From positions 62,001-126,000 of the forward strand of contig NZ_SRXX01000003.1 of the NCBI RefSeq assembly GCF_004804315.1: DNA of 64,000 nt. Reading direction: 5' to 3'. The position numbers were made by a program, and so were the translations under genes. Below are positions 56,074-64,000 of this stretch, in pieces (positions within the stretch are counted from its first letter, which is position 1; each line of letters opens with the position of its first letter). This DNA is from Flagellimonas onchidii. Its GTDB lineage: Bacteria; Bacteroidota; Bacteroidia; Flavobacteriales; Flavobacteriaceae. Below the pieces are notes generated by a model. It was not told the DNA's origin, made no database searches, and was given only the letters and a program-made list of their open reading frames with translations.

Positions 56074-56600
56074 TCCAACTTTAGGCGAATATCAGTAGCT
56101 TCACCATCAATGATTCGGATAATAAAGAGACTGCTGTTATCATCATCATCCATCTGTTCATACTTTTCAAAACCCAACATATTATTCACAAATGTTGGTG
56201 TGGTATTGCTGTGTCCCACGACTAAGACGTTCTTTCCAGAATTTTCAGTCTTGAAGGCAACTATATCCAAATCTCTAGGGTCGTAATACTTAACGTTAAT
56301 ATTTTTCTTGACTGATGTAGGAGCAGCTGTCATTGAAGTTCGCTCGTAGTTGGTAGAATAAATAACATCAATATCAATTGGATCAAATACTTCTGCCCAG
56401 CGAACTGCTCTCATTAAACCATCTTGATTTAGTTCGGGGTCATGATTTTCAGGATCTGTACAATCCTTTTCCGCATGTCGGATAAAGTAAAAAGTCGAGA
56501 TTATAGGATCGGTAATTTCGCTATCTTTATTAGAATTATTGCAGCTAATATTTCCAATAGAAAGAATTGCAACCGCAATCAGAAGTTTGGTGATTCGCAT
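56070..56600 (-). CDS. Histidine-phosphatase family lipoprotein
   Basis: A 176-residue protein of the phosphoglycerate-mutase-like superfamily. A lipoprotein signal (ending GNISC, Cys20) puts it in the envelope. The catalytic start reads FIRHAEKDC, i.e. Arg-His-Ala-Glu rather than Arg-His-Gly, as in the SixA-like and Bacteroidota branch. The second motif is VVGHSNTTPTF with the second His. IYSTNYERTSMTAAP is the middle block. The substrate is unknown. It overlaps the DUF6503 gene tail to tail by 4 bases and is divergent from the PorP gene. Confidence 0.87.
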   Translation of the reverse strand: MRITKLLIAVAILSIGNISCNNSNKDSEITDPIISTFYFIRHAEKDCTDPENHDPELNQDGLMRAVRWAEVFDPIDIDVIYSTNYERTSMTAAPTSVKKNINVKYYDPRDLDIVAFKTENSGKNVLVVGHSNTTPTFVNNMLGFEKYEQMDDDDNSSLFIIRIIDGEATDIRLKLD

Positions 56601-56671
56601 AATAATTGTTCTAAAGTCCCCTTTTTACTTTGTTGATACCTAAAAGTAACGTTTAATTTTCATTTTCTCGT

Positions 56672-58177
56672 ATGTCTAAGTTTTTCGTTGTAACAGTATT
56701 ATTATTGATTTCCTGTTTTTCCTCGGCCCAGGAGGTTGATTTGCCAGCAGACTTTAGGCAGCACAACCTAACACAATTCAATGCGAACTTGTTGAACGCA
56801 ACGTATAGCTTAGACTGGAACAACCCGAATTCACTTTCCGTATGGTCGCGTTGGCAATGGCAATCCATTGATGGTGACCCTACCAGCTTGTTCATCAACT
56901 ACACACATGGTATAAACCTGGATTCATCTTTTGGTGTAGGCTTTTTGCAGCACAACACTGGAGTTTATTTAAATACAGGTGCGAATTTGAACTATGTTCA
57001 CGCAATTTCTTTGGATGGTGTAAGATTGTTTTTTGGAGCGAATGTGTTTGGTTTTCAACAAAAGCTTGCCGATGATGCTGTAATTCCTGATGGAGAACCC
57101 CCAAGAGAAGACAGCAGCGGTTTTATTGTTACAGCTTCCCCTGCGGTGCGGTTACAAGCGGATGGATTTGGCTTGGGTCTTGCCATTGAGAATGCAGCGG
57201 ATTTCAGTCTATCGAAAGACACAGAAACGGAAAGCACTTCGGCATTTATAGGGACGATCAGCTACGACTTTCCGGTTGCTCTTCTATCATCATATGGAGA
57301 AAGCCATGTCAGACCTATAATTTATATGAAGAGTATATCGGGAGCGGATACACAATTTGGTATAAACGGACTACTTTCTACTCCCATATTTTGGGTTCAA
57401 GGCGGATATAATAATTTTTATGGTCCATCAGGTGGGGTTGGTTTTACACTTGCAAGACAATTCTCTATAGGAGCGTTGTTAGAATTTGCGACTGATGATG
57501 CTTTTGGTAACGAAAAATCAACATTGGAGTTGGTGGCTTCTTACCATTTTGGAAAAAGTGATGCTCGAAAAAAAGTGGTAGGGTTTGATGTAGACAAGGA
57601 TGACGAATTGGCGTTAGCGCGTATTAGGGCAGAAGAAGAAAGAAAAGAACGTGAAGCTTTGGAGGCTAAAAAGATACAAGATCAGCAAGAAGCTCAAAGA
57701 AAGGTAAGAGAAGAGCAGATACGGGTGACCGAGGAAGAAAGAAAGGAACAGCAGAGGCAGCAGCAACTGTTGGCAGAGCAAGAACGGCAACGAGATTCCA
57801 TTGCTCTAGCGCAGCAAGAAGCACAAAGATTGCTTTTGGAAGAAAAAAGAAAGGATAGTATAGCTCAAATCCGGCAACAAGTAGTAGAGGTGAAACCAAA
57901 TGAAAAGTATCAAGAAGTCACCGACGCAGATGGATTGGAGCCAGGATTTTATCTAATCGCCAATGTATTTGGCACCAAGCGGTATTTTGAAAATTTTATA
58001 GCCACCTTAAAAAAGAAAGGACTGAGCCCTAAATCCTTTTATAGAAGTCAGAACAAGTTCAATTATGTGTATCTGGAACGCTATGATACCATGCAAGAAG
58101 CTCGAAAAGCTAGGGATAGCAAGTTTTTTGGCAAGTATTCGGAGAAGACTTGGATTTTTAGGGTGCGAAGAGATTGA
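56672..58177 (+). CDS. PorP/SprF-like outer-membrane protein with coiled coil and SPOR-like end
   Basis: A 501-residue envelope protein. After a signal peptide (to about residue 19, FSSAQ) comes a PorP/SprF-type beta barrel (about 20-290; NANLLNATYSLDW, GVGFLQHNTGVY, GGYNNFYGPSGGVGFTL), the family linked to type IX secretion and gliding. A highly charged coiled coil follows (about 310-405; many Glu, Arg, Lys and Gln, e.g. EERKEQQRQQQLLAEQE), and then an end of about 80 residues (GFYLIANVFGTKRYFENF, FNYVYLERYDTMQEA) that resembles a SPOR peptidoglycan-binding domain. It could link the outer-membrane barrel to the wall. The SPOR call is by eye. Confidence 0.82.
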   Translation: MSKFFVVTVLLLISCFSSAQEVDLPADFRQHNLTQFNANLLNATYSLDWNNPNSLSVWSRWQWQSIDGDPTSLFINYTHGINLDSSFGVGFLQHNTGVYLNTGANLNYVHAISLDGVRLFFGANVFGFQQKLADDAVIPDGEPPREDSSGFIVTASPAVRLQADGFGLGLAIENAADFSLSKDTETESTSAFIGTISYDFPVALLSSYGESHVRPIIYMKSISGADTQFGINGLLSTPIFWVQGGYNNFYGPSGGVGFTLARQFSIGALLEFATDDAFGNEKSTLELVASYHFGKSDARKKVVGFDVDKDDELALARIRAEEERKEREALEAKKIQDQQEAQRKVREEQIRVTEEERKEQQRQQQLLAEQERQRDSIALAQQEAQRLLLEEKRKDSIAQIRQQVVEVKPNEKYQEVTDADGLEPGFYLIANVFGTKRYFENFIATLKKKGLSPKSFYRSQNKFNYVYLERYDTMQEARKARDSKFFGKYSEKTWIFRVRRD

Positions 58178-58185
58178 GTATGAAA

Positions 58186-58782
58186 TTATTTCTTAATTTC
58201 TTTTTGAACCAAATGTTCTAGATACGCAATGGTGTTGATCAAGTATTTTCTGTCACGTGTCATAGTACTCATTGAGATGGCGCCCTGAAGCATTGTGAAC
58301 AACTGTTTCGCAAATTGCAATGGGGGGACGGGCAAATGAATCTCACCAGTTTTGATTCCGTTTTCCAGAACCAAAGCTATTTTACCTTCAATTTCCTTGA
58401 TGGTTTCTTTTACTGCCGCGGCCAATAATTTATTGTTATTTTGAGCGTCCACGCCAACATTCAATATTGGGCAACCTCCCAAATTAAGAGTGAATACATC
58501 GTACTGCTTATAGAATCTTAATAGGTTGAATATTTTGTCCAAGGCTCCACCATCAACATCCAATTTTTCATCTATGACCGCCAACAAATGATTTCGGTTA
58601 AATTCAAAAGCTGATAAAGCAAGTGCTTCCTTGTTTTCAAAATTTCCGTAAATGGCTCCTTTGGTAAGTCCGGTTGCATCGGTAAGATCACTCATGCTGG
58701 TACCTACATATCCATACTTGTTGAATATGGGTGCAACCGTCTCAATAATGTAGGCGGTAGTCCTTTCTGCTTTTTTGGTCAT
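58186..58782 (-). CDS. TetR/AcrR family transcriptional regulator
   Basis: A 198-residue repressor-type protein. The N-terminal helix-turn-helix is VAPIFNKYGYVGTSMSDLTDATGLTKGAIYGNFENKEAL (seen as GYVGTSMSDLTDA and GLTKGAIYGNFENKEAL), residues about 15-55. The C-terminal ligand domain is of the AefR/YcdC type (LRFYKQYDVFTLNLGGCPILN, seen as GGCPILN). The ligand and the target operator are unknown. No efflux or enzyme operon is adjacent. It lies between the PorP gene and clpB, with a repeat element upstream. Confidence 0.92.
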   Translation of the reverse strand: MTKKAERTTAYIIETVAPIFNKYGYVGTSMSDLTDATGLTKGAIYGNFENKEALALSAFEFNRNHLLAVIDEKLDVDGGALDKIFNLLRFYKQYDVFTLNLGGCPILNVGVDAQNNNKLLAAAVKETIKEIEGKIALVLENGIKTGEIHLPVPPLQFAKQLFTMLQGAISMSTMTRDRKYLINTIAYLEHLVQKEIKK

Positions 58783-58921
58783 AGTGGTTCGGGTTGGTTC
58801 TGGGTATGGCTAATATATAAAAATCAGATACTGTATGGTATATTAAAAACATAAAAGCCTTTATTTTAACACAATAAGGGCTAATAATTCTATTTGATAT
58901 GTTGGGTAGAGCTGTTATCCA

Positions 58922-58990
58922 GAGCTTGTCGAAGGATAGACAACTATTGACTGAGTACTTTCTTTATTCGAAAAACACTTCGACAGGCTC
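58922..58990. repeat. Intergenic palindrome-type repeat (REP-like)
   Basis: GAGCTTGTCGAAG (58922-58934) and CTTCGACAGGCTC (58978-58990) are inverted copies with one mismatch around a 43-base spacer, and CAGTGTGACA follows. Elements with this core are frequent between genes in Bacteroidota. It may act as a terminator for clpB, which ends at 59010. Confidence 0.6.
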
Positions 58991-59009
58991 AGTGTGACAC
59001 AGCATGCCA

Positions 59010-61607
59010 TTACACCAATTCATTTTGGTTTCTAAAGACCAGTTGCTCATCGAAAGAATCCAATAAAACAATACTGTCGGCCTTTATTTTTCCTGCCAAT
59101 AATTCTTTGGACAGATTGTTAAGCACCTCTTTCTGAATCAATCGTTTTACAGGTCTTGCACCGAATTGTGAGTCATATCCTTTTTCCGCTAAATAAGCAA
59201 TGGCTTCTTCCGTAGCATCCAAGGTAATATGCTGTTTGGCAACCATCTTTTTAAGATAATCCAGTTGTAACCGCACAATTTCCTTGATATTTGATTTGCT
59301 CAACGGTGTGAACATAATTATATCATCAATACGATTCAAGAACTCTGGTCGAATAGTTTTCCGCAGTAGACCCATTACCTCTATTCGAGCTGCATCTGCA
59401 GCATTTTCAGGGTCAACAGCATCCTCAAACTTTTCTTGAATGATCTGACTTCCCATATTACTGGTCATAATGATAATGGAATTCTTAAAATCCGCTACAC
59501 GACCTTTGTTGTCTGTCAATCTTCCTTCATCCAATACCTGCAAGAGAATATTGAAAGTATCGGGGTGCGCCTTTTCGATTTCATCGAGCAGAACTACGGA
59601 ATACGGTTTTCTCCGAACGGCTTCGGTCAGTTGTCCTCCTTCATCATACCCGACATATCCGGGAGGTGCTCCCACCAATCTGCTCACAGAATGACGCTCT
59701 TGATATTCGCTCATGTCAATACGGGTAATGGCATTTTCATCATCGAAAAGATAGGCCGCCAACGTTTTGGACAATTCTGTTTTTCCTACACCAGTATTGC
59801 CGAGGAACAAAAAGGAGCCTATAGGTTTTTTTGCGTCTTGTAAGCCGGCCCTACTTCTCCGTATGGCATCCGAAACGGCAACTATAGCTTCTTCTTGACC
59901 CACTACGCGTCTATGAAGTACATCTTCCAATTGAAGCAATTTTTCGCGTTCGCTCTGCATCATTTTGGTAACAGGAATACCCGTCCACTTGGCAACAACC
60001 TCTGCAATATCTTCATTGGTCACTTCTTCCTTGATCAATGTTCCTGCACTTTGTTGATTTGCTAACTCATCTTGCAATTGCTGCAATTTTTCTTGAGACT
60101 CTTTTATTTTTCCATATCTGAGCTCTGCTACTTTTCCATAATCACCATTTCGCTCAGCGCGCTCTGCTTCGAGTTTATAGTTTTCAATATCCTGCTTTGT
60201 TTTCTGGATATTATCCACCACGCTTTTTTCACTTTCCCATTGGGCAAAAATCTCATTACGTTCTTCTTTCAGGTTCGCCAATTCGAGATTTAAGCTTTGC
60301 AATTTGGGCTTGTCATTTTCTCTTTTTATGGCTTCAATCTCAATTTCGAGCTGCATTATTTTTCGGTCTAACACATCCAATTCCTCAGGTTTGGAATTGA
60401 TTTCCATCCGAAGTTTTGATGCTGCCTCATCCATAAGGTCGATAGCCTTGTCCGGTAAAAACCGGTTTGTGATATAACGTTGTGAAAGTTCCACAGCAGA
60501 AATTACCGCTTCGTCTTTGATACGAACTTTGTGGTGTGTCTCGTATTTTTCCTTGATTCCACGAAGAATAGAAATTGCACTTTCCGTATCGGGCTCATCA
60601 ATGACCACTTTTTGAAACCTTCGTTCAAGAGCCTTGTCCTTTTCAAAATATTTTTGGTATTCGTCCAAGGTAGTGGCCCCTATGGCTCGCAGTTCACCTC
60701 TGGCGAGTGCAGGTTTAAGAATGTTTGCCGCGTCCATGGCACCTTGACCGCCCCCGGCACCTACCAAAGTGTGTATTTCATCAATAAAGAGTACAATGTC
60801 TCCATCGGATGAGGTTACTTCTTTGATTACGGATTTTAAACGTTCTTCGAACTCTCCCTTGTACTTTGCGCCGGCAATAAGTGCTCCCATATCCAAGGAG
60901 TAAATGATTTTGTCTTTCAAGTTTTCGGGAATGTCACCTTGAACAATTCGGTGAGCCAATCCTTCGGCAATGGCAGTTTTACCTACACCCGGCTCTCCAA
61001 CCAGCATAGGATTGTTTTTTGTTCTTCGGGAAAGGATTTGGAGTACTCTTCGAATTTCTTCGTCCCGTCCAATAACAGGGTCCAGCTTACCGCTGTCTGC
61101 CAACTGATTCAGGTTTTTAGCGTATTTATCCAAAGAATTATAGGTGTCCTCCGCACTTTGTGAGGTTACTTTTCCACCTTTCCGAAGTTCTTGGATGGCT
61201 GCGGTCAAATCTTTTTCTGTTACCCCTTGATCCTTTAGGATTTGGGCGATTTTACTTTTGGATTTGAAAATTGCCAATAGCAGATGTTCTATGGAAACGA
61301 ATTCGTCTCCCATTTTTTTGGCAATAACACTAGCTTCATTCAAGGATTTTCCTGCCTCTCTTGAAAGCATGATGTCGCCTCCTGATACTTTTGAGAAACT
61401 TTCCAATTCCTTTTCCAAAATTTGATGGAGTAGGGAGGTGTTTACATTCAGTTTTTTTAAAATAAAGGGAAGCACATTTTCATCTACGTCTGAAATGGCT
61501 TTAAAAAGGTGCTCGTTTTCTATCTGTTGATGTCCAAGCCCTTGAGCGAGCTGTTGCGCTTGCTGAATGGCTTCTTGTGATTTTATGGTAAAATTGTTAA
61601 AGTTCAT
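59010..61607 (-). CDS. clpB: ATP-dependent disaggregase ClpB
   Basis: Hsp100 chaperone that extracts proteins from aggregates together with DnaK. I chose the ATG at 61607, giving 865 residues; a TTG two codons upstream is less likely. The order is an N-domain (1-150; [18 protein letters not shown]), NBD1 with Walker [16 protein letters not shown] near 205 and Walker [15 protein letters not shown], the middle coiled-coil domain (about 405-525), and NBD2 with [12 protein letters not shown] near 605 and [14 protein letters not shown] small inverted repeat lies upstream. A CIRCE-type element is not visible. Confidence 0.98.
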   Translation of the reverse strand: MNFNNFTIKSQEAIQQAQQLAQGLGHQQIENEHLFKAISDVDENVLPFILKKLNVNTSLLHQILEKELESFSKVSGGDIMLSREAGKSLNEASVIAKKMGDEFVSIEHLLLAIFKSKSKIAQILKDQGVTEKDLTAAIQELRKGGKVTSQSAEDTYNSLDKYAKNLNQLADSGKLDPVIGRDEEIRRVLQILSRRTKNNPMLVGEPGVGKTAIAEGLAHRIVQGDIPENLKDKIIYSLDMGALIAGAKYKGEFEERLKSVIKEVTSSDGDIVLFIDEIHTLVGAGGGQGAMDAANILKPALARGELRAIGATTLDEYQKYFEKDKALERRFQKVVIDEPDTESAISILRGIKEKYETHHKVRIKDEAVISAVELSQRYITNRFLPDKAIDLMDEAASKLRMEINSKPEELDVLDRKIMQLEIEIEAIKRENDKPKLQSLNLELANLKEERNEIFAQWESEKSVVDNIQKTKQDIENYKLEAERAERNGDYGKVAELRYGKIKESQEKLQQLQDELANQQSAGTLIKEEVTNEDIAEVVAKWTGIPVTKMMQSEREKLLQLEDVLHRRVVGQEEAIVAVSDAIRRSRAGLQDAKKPIGSFLFLGNTGVGKTELSKTLAAYLFDDENAITRIDMSEYQERHSVSRLVGAPPGYVGYDEGGQLTEAVRRKPYSVVLLDEIEKAHPDTFNILLQVLDEGRLTDNKGRVADFKNSIIIMTSNMGSQIIQEKFEDAVDPENAADAARIEVMGLLRKTIRPEFLNRIDDIIMFTPLSKSNIKEIVRLQLDYLKKMVAKQHITLDATEEAIAYLAEKGYDSQFGARPVKRLIQKEVLNNLSKELLAGKIKADSIVLLDSFDEQLVFRNQNELV

Positions 61608-61751
61608 TTTCAATGTTTTTACATCTATTGGTCAACAACCCTACCACAAGCAATGAACCGTCAAAATGTCTGTAAAACCCTAAAAATAAAGGACATTTCG
61701 TCAGTTTGTAAGCTTTTTGAAAAGGCTCGACATATCTATTAAATTTACAGC

Positions 61752-62141
61752 ATGGGAATATTCAATAGCTTATTTGGCAATAAAGAAGAGAAAGGGAGAG
61801 AAGAAAAACAAATTCCATGGATACCTTTGACCTCTCTGGAGCAATTGGATGATATTGCAGAAAATTCCAAAACAAATACCCAGCTCATCTTTAAGCATTC
61901 TACAACTTGCGGAATAAGCAGAATGGTATTGAATATGTTTACCTCTAATTATAAGGTGGAAAAAGATGCGGATATCTATTTTTTGGACCTGCACGCACAT
62001 AGAGAGGTTTCCAATGCCGTGGCATCCAAATTTCAAGTGTTGCACCAATCTCCGCAATTGCTGATTATTAAGAACGGAGAGGCTACCTATCATACTTCGC
62101 ATGGATCAATTGCAGATTTAGATTTAAGCGAACTTGTGTAG
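61752..62141 (+). CDS. ytxJ: Bacillithiol-system redox protein YtxJ
   Basis: A 129-residue thioredoxin-fold protein of the YtxJ family (monothiol bacilliredoxin), proposed to remove bacillithiol from proteins. The single active-site Cys is in FKHSTTCGISRM (Cys53), and the fold-defining cis-Pro segment is HQSPQLLII. It suggests that this organism makes bacillithiol, as some Bacteroidota do, although no biosynthesis gene is in the window. It is divergent from clpB and convergent with the lipoprotein at 62228. Confidence 0.88.
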   Translation: MGIFNSLFGNKEEKGREEKQIPWIPLTSLEQLDDIAENSKTNTQLIFKHSTTCGISRMVLNMFTSNYKVEKDADIYFLDLHAHREVSNAVASKFQVLHQSPQLLIIKNGEATYHTSHGSIADLDLSELV

Positions 62142-62151
62142 AGAAAGGTAT

Positions 62152-62222
62152 TTATCAAATCGAGCCCAAACGATACTGAATCCTTAAATGAACATGGATA
62201 TCGATTACGCTCGATTTGATAA
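62152..62222. repeat. Perfect 14-base inverted repeat between convergent genes
   Basis: TTATCAAATCGAGC (62152-62165) and GCTCGATTTGATAA (62209-62222) are exact inverse copies around a 43-base spacer. It lies between the tails of ytxJ and the 62228 lipoprotein gene. It may stop transcription in both directions, but the loop is long for an ordinary terminator and T-tracts are short. Confidence 0.6.
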
Positions 62223-62227
62223 TTTAA

Positions 62228-63433
62228 TTAATCATCGAAGTGATTATCCGCAACAAACCGGTTCTGGGCAATAATGGACTTTAACCTTAACTTTAGGTCC
62301 TCACCGGCATCGTAAACCATTTGCTCATTGGTAGGGAACGGAACAGCCCTAACGTTAAGCAAAGTGATAAGATCTGTGTCCAAAGCTCTCTTATCGCCTC
62401 TATAATTTGCATATACGTGCTCAAATATAAATTCACTGCTTAACGGATAAGAGTTGATTTCCTGACCACTCTTCAAATCCGTAAAACTAACTTTAGCTCC
62501 GATTTGGGCAGCTTTAAATTGCGTGAACTGGTAAAAGTTGCACTTCACCTTTTTGAACTTATCAACTTTTATGTCATTTCCGAGACTGTCTTTGGCTACA
62601 TTTCCATTATCATCCAGAACATATTTATAACCATCTTTGACCAGTTTTTCTTTTATAATCTGCTTCTCGTTTACTTGTTCAGGTGAAACGTTGATTTCCC
62701 TAAAGTCGAGATTAAGCGCATAGTCATATTTAACATTGGCCACAGGATTGGCATGGTACTCCATCCAAAAGTTGTTAATGCCATATGCATTGAAGTCCAG
62801 TAATTCTTCTTCCAATCTTTCCGGGATGATCTGTTGTGTATCATTTCCGATTTCAACCCTTACATATTCAAGTCCTTGGGTATAGGCCTCGTCCATTTTG
62901 GCAATGGTCTCCTTATATCCTGGATTGATTTCCTGCAAGTATTTCAATTCTTCGTATGCAATTCTGTAATCAGCCTTTTGCTTTGCAGAAGACAGTAGTC
63001 CATTTGCATTGTTGTACAAGTATTCAGAAAGGTTGTTCTTGGTAGAAACAATTTTGGAATCATAGTTGACAAAGTCGAAAGAGGCGTTCCTGTTTTCATT
63101 ATAAATAGGAAGGGGCATCAATGGTCTGATTCGCTCCTGAATTCGCTTCAGCTGCAAATACTTGTTGTAAATGGTTTCCAAGTTTGCCGGGTTACCATCT
63201 CGATTCAAAAACGATATTTCCTCCATTTCGCGTTCCGCATTTTTTGCGAAAGCATCCTCCAACAACAAAACATAGGTTTGATGACCTTTTTTTGTCTTGT
63301 TTTCCGTTAGATTCTTGATGGCCCTGTTCATGGCTGAATGATAGTTACCACTATTCAGGGCTTCTTGGGTTTTTTTGACCCCGCCACAGGCCGTAAGTAT
63401 GATCAATAAACTAATGAGTAATGTTTTTTTCAT
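62228..63433 (-). CDS. Lipoprotein, unknown function
   Basis: A 401-residue lipoprotein (signal MKKTLLISLLIILTAC, Cys16). The N-terminal part starts with a short repeat-like helix region (EALNSGNYHSAMNRAIKNL) that looks like a TPR-type motif. The middle has YRIAYEELKYLQEINPGYKE, and the C-terminal 200 residues are mixed (YDYALNLDFREINV, KKVKCNFYQFTQFKAAQIG). I recognise no named family and no catalytic motif. It is read alone, tail to tail with ytxJ and divergent from glyA across about 250 bases in which I see only the glyA -7 element. Confidence 0.75.
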   Translation of the reverse strand: MKKTLLISLLIILTACGGVKKTQEALNSGNYHSAMNRAIKNLTENKTKKGHQTYVLLLEDAFAKNAEREMEEISFLNRDGNPANLETIYNKYLQLKRIQERIRPLMPLPIYNENRNASFDFVNYDSKIVSTKNNLSEYLYNNANGLLSSAKQKADYRIAYEELKYLQEINPGYKETIAKMDEAYTQGLEYVRVEIGNDTQQIIPERLEEELLDFNAYGINNFWMEYHANPVANVKYDYALNLDFREINVSPEQVNEKQIIKEKLVKDGYKYVLDDNGNVAKDSLGNDIKVDKFKKVKCNFYQFTQFKAAQIGAKVSFTDLKSGQEINSYPLSSEFIFEHVYANYRGDKRALDTDLITLLNVRAVPFPTNEQMVYDAGEDLKLRLKSIIAQNRFVADNHFDD

Positions 63434-63654
63434 GGCATTTCGATTTTATTGGTTTTTTAGGAGGTTTCCAACAGCCGTGCCAAAAACCTCTAGTTTAGTA
63501 ACGAAAAAGGGTAAACGGTAGTATAATATCGATGAAATACATAAAAACAAGCTGTTTTTCATCAATCTTCTACCTAAAGCACATTGTTAATTGTCATTTG
63601 ATAAAATACTTCCTCTCCTCATTTTTTTTTCAGTTCAAATTCCCATTCTATTCG

Positions 63655-63662
63655 TAATTTTG
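63655..63662 (+). promoter_or_regulatory. Putative -7 element of glyA
   Basis: TAATTTTG, 22 bases before the glyA ATG, fits TAnnTTTG. TTC rather than TTG stands 18 bases upstream, a one-base deviation. Confidence 0.45.
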
Positions 63663-63684
63663 GGACTTCTTAATTTAAAGGCAA

Positions 63685-64000
63685 ATGCAAAGAGACCAGC
63701 AGATTTTTGACCTCATCGAGGATGAAAGAACTAGACAGTTAGAAGGAATTGAGCTTATAGCTTCGGAAAACTTTACCAGCCCACAGGTTATGGAGGCAGC
63801 TGGTTCGGTTTTGACCAATAAATATGCCGAAGGTTATCCTGGGAAACGATATTATGGAGGTTGTGAAGTAGTGGATGAGGTAGAGCAGTTGGCCATTGAC
63901 CGTGCCAAGGCACTTTTTGGTGCGGAATACGCGAACGTACAACCTCACTCTGGTTCTCAGGCCAATGCTGCGGTGTATCATGCTTGTCTTAAGCCTGGTG
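63685..64000 (+). CDS. glyA: Serine hydroxymethyltransferase (3' end outside window)
   Basis: Interconverts serine and glycine while loading one-carbon units on tetrahydrofolate; a PLP enzyme. Only the first 105 codons are in the window. The start [18 protein letters not shown] is followed by the unmistakable blocks [39 protein letters not shown] and [19 protein letters not shown]. The frame is open to the last base. Upstream lies a -7-like element. Confidence 0.96.
   Translation, partial: MQRDQQIFDLIEDERTRQLEGIELIASENFTSPQVMEAAGSVLTNKYAEGYPGKRYYGGCEVVDEVEQLAIDRAKALFGAEYANVQPHSGSQANAAVYHACLKPG

Noticed and set aside
59436-60812. Several long open frames antisense to clpB
   Set aside because: They follow the codon pattern of clpB on the opposite strand, have no recognisable domains or starts, and clpB itself is intact and full length.

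Overview
The window looks like a chromosomal segment from a member of the Flavobacteriaceae (Bacteroidota), probably a marine, Muricauda/Flagellimonas-like genus, although the genus cannot be fixed from the sequence alone. The evidence is AT-rich DNA, a carboxypeptidase-regulatory-domain TonB receptor with DUF4249 lipoproteins, a PorP/SprF-type protein, the divergent Bacteroidota RNA polymerase omega subunit, a bacillithiol-type YtxJ protein, many lipoproteins with a Cys-ending signal peptide, and promoter-like TAnnTTTG elements, two of them with a TTG 19 bp upstream.

Layout. 0-8 kb: the end of a gluconate permease, a minus-strand cluster of two paralogous DUF4249 lipoproteins around a TonB-dependent receptor, and monomeric isocitrate dehydrogenase. 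7.8-8.3 kb: a gene-free stretch with its own terminator-like hairpin. 8.3-14 kb: rplS, trmD, an acetyltransferase, a long GAPDH and a DegP/HtrA protease, all on the minus strand. 14-17.3 kb: dapF, an acetyltransferase and mltG, then a lysozyme-like protein, all on the plus strand. 17.4-24 kb: an RsmI-like methylase, a low-molecular-weight phosphatase, dnaA, a thioesterase, and a minus-strand run ribD-HAD-EamA-YigZ. 24-28.4 kb: an acetyltransferase, prmC, ligA and three small conserved unknown proteins. 28.4-32 kb: an Ig-domain lipoprotein behind repeated LytTR-like sites, and a 5'-nucleotidase split into two genes. 32-39.4 kb: DUF6913-dapA, then the conserved cluster bamD-omega-coaBC-DUF4835-lipoprotein-recN. 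39.5-45.3 kb: fabI, a glycosyltransferase, a YbbR protein, coaE and an RprX/RprY-like two-component pair. 45.3-54 kb: a minus-strand series of gntP, gntK, miaA, a voltage-gated-type K+ channel, a DnaQ/GIY-YIG nuclease, YggS, DUF1015, hydroxybutyryl-CoA dehydrogenase and a Gfo/Idh oxidoreductase. 54-64 kb: pcm, smpB, two lipoproteins, a PorP/SprF-SPOR protein, a TetR regulator, clpB, ytxJ, a lipoprotein and the start of glyA.

How the genes fit together. Most of the window is housekeeping: translation (rplS, trmD, prmC, miaA, smpB, glyA), replication and repair (dnaA, ligA, recN), cell wall and lysine (dapA, dapF, mltG), cofactors (ribD, coaBC, coaE), lipids (fabI), protein quality control (HtrA, ClpB, Pcm) and envelope assembly (BamD). 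Many genes overlap by 1-11 bases, so translational coupling is probably common. The accessory parts are the TonB/DUF4249 locus, the gluconate locus, the Ig-domain lipoprotein and the PorP-SPOR protein. I found no mobile element, prophage, CRISPR array, tRNA or rRNA gene, and no convincing new defence or biosynthetic system. The best leads are the unexplained unit at 7.86-8.33 kb, the LytTR-like double site at 28.7 kb, a genomic palindrome-type repeat embedded in prmC, and a few unusual domain arrangements.
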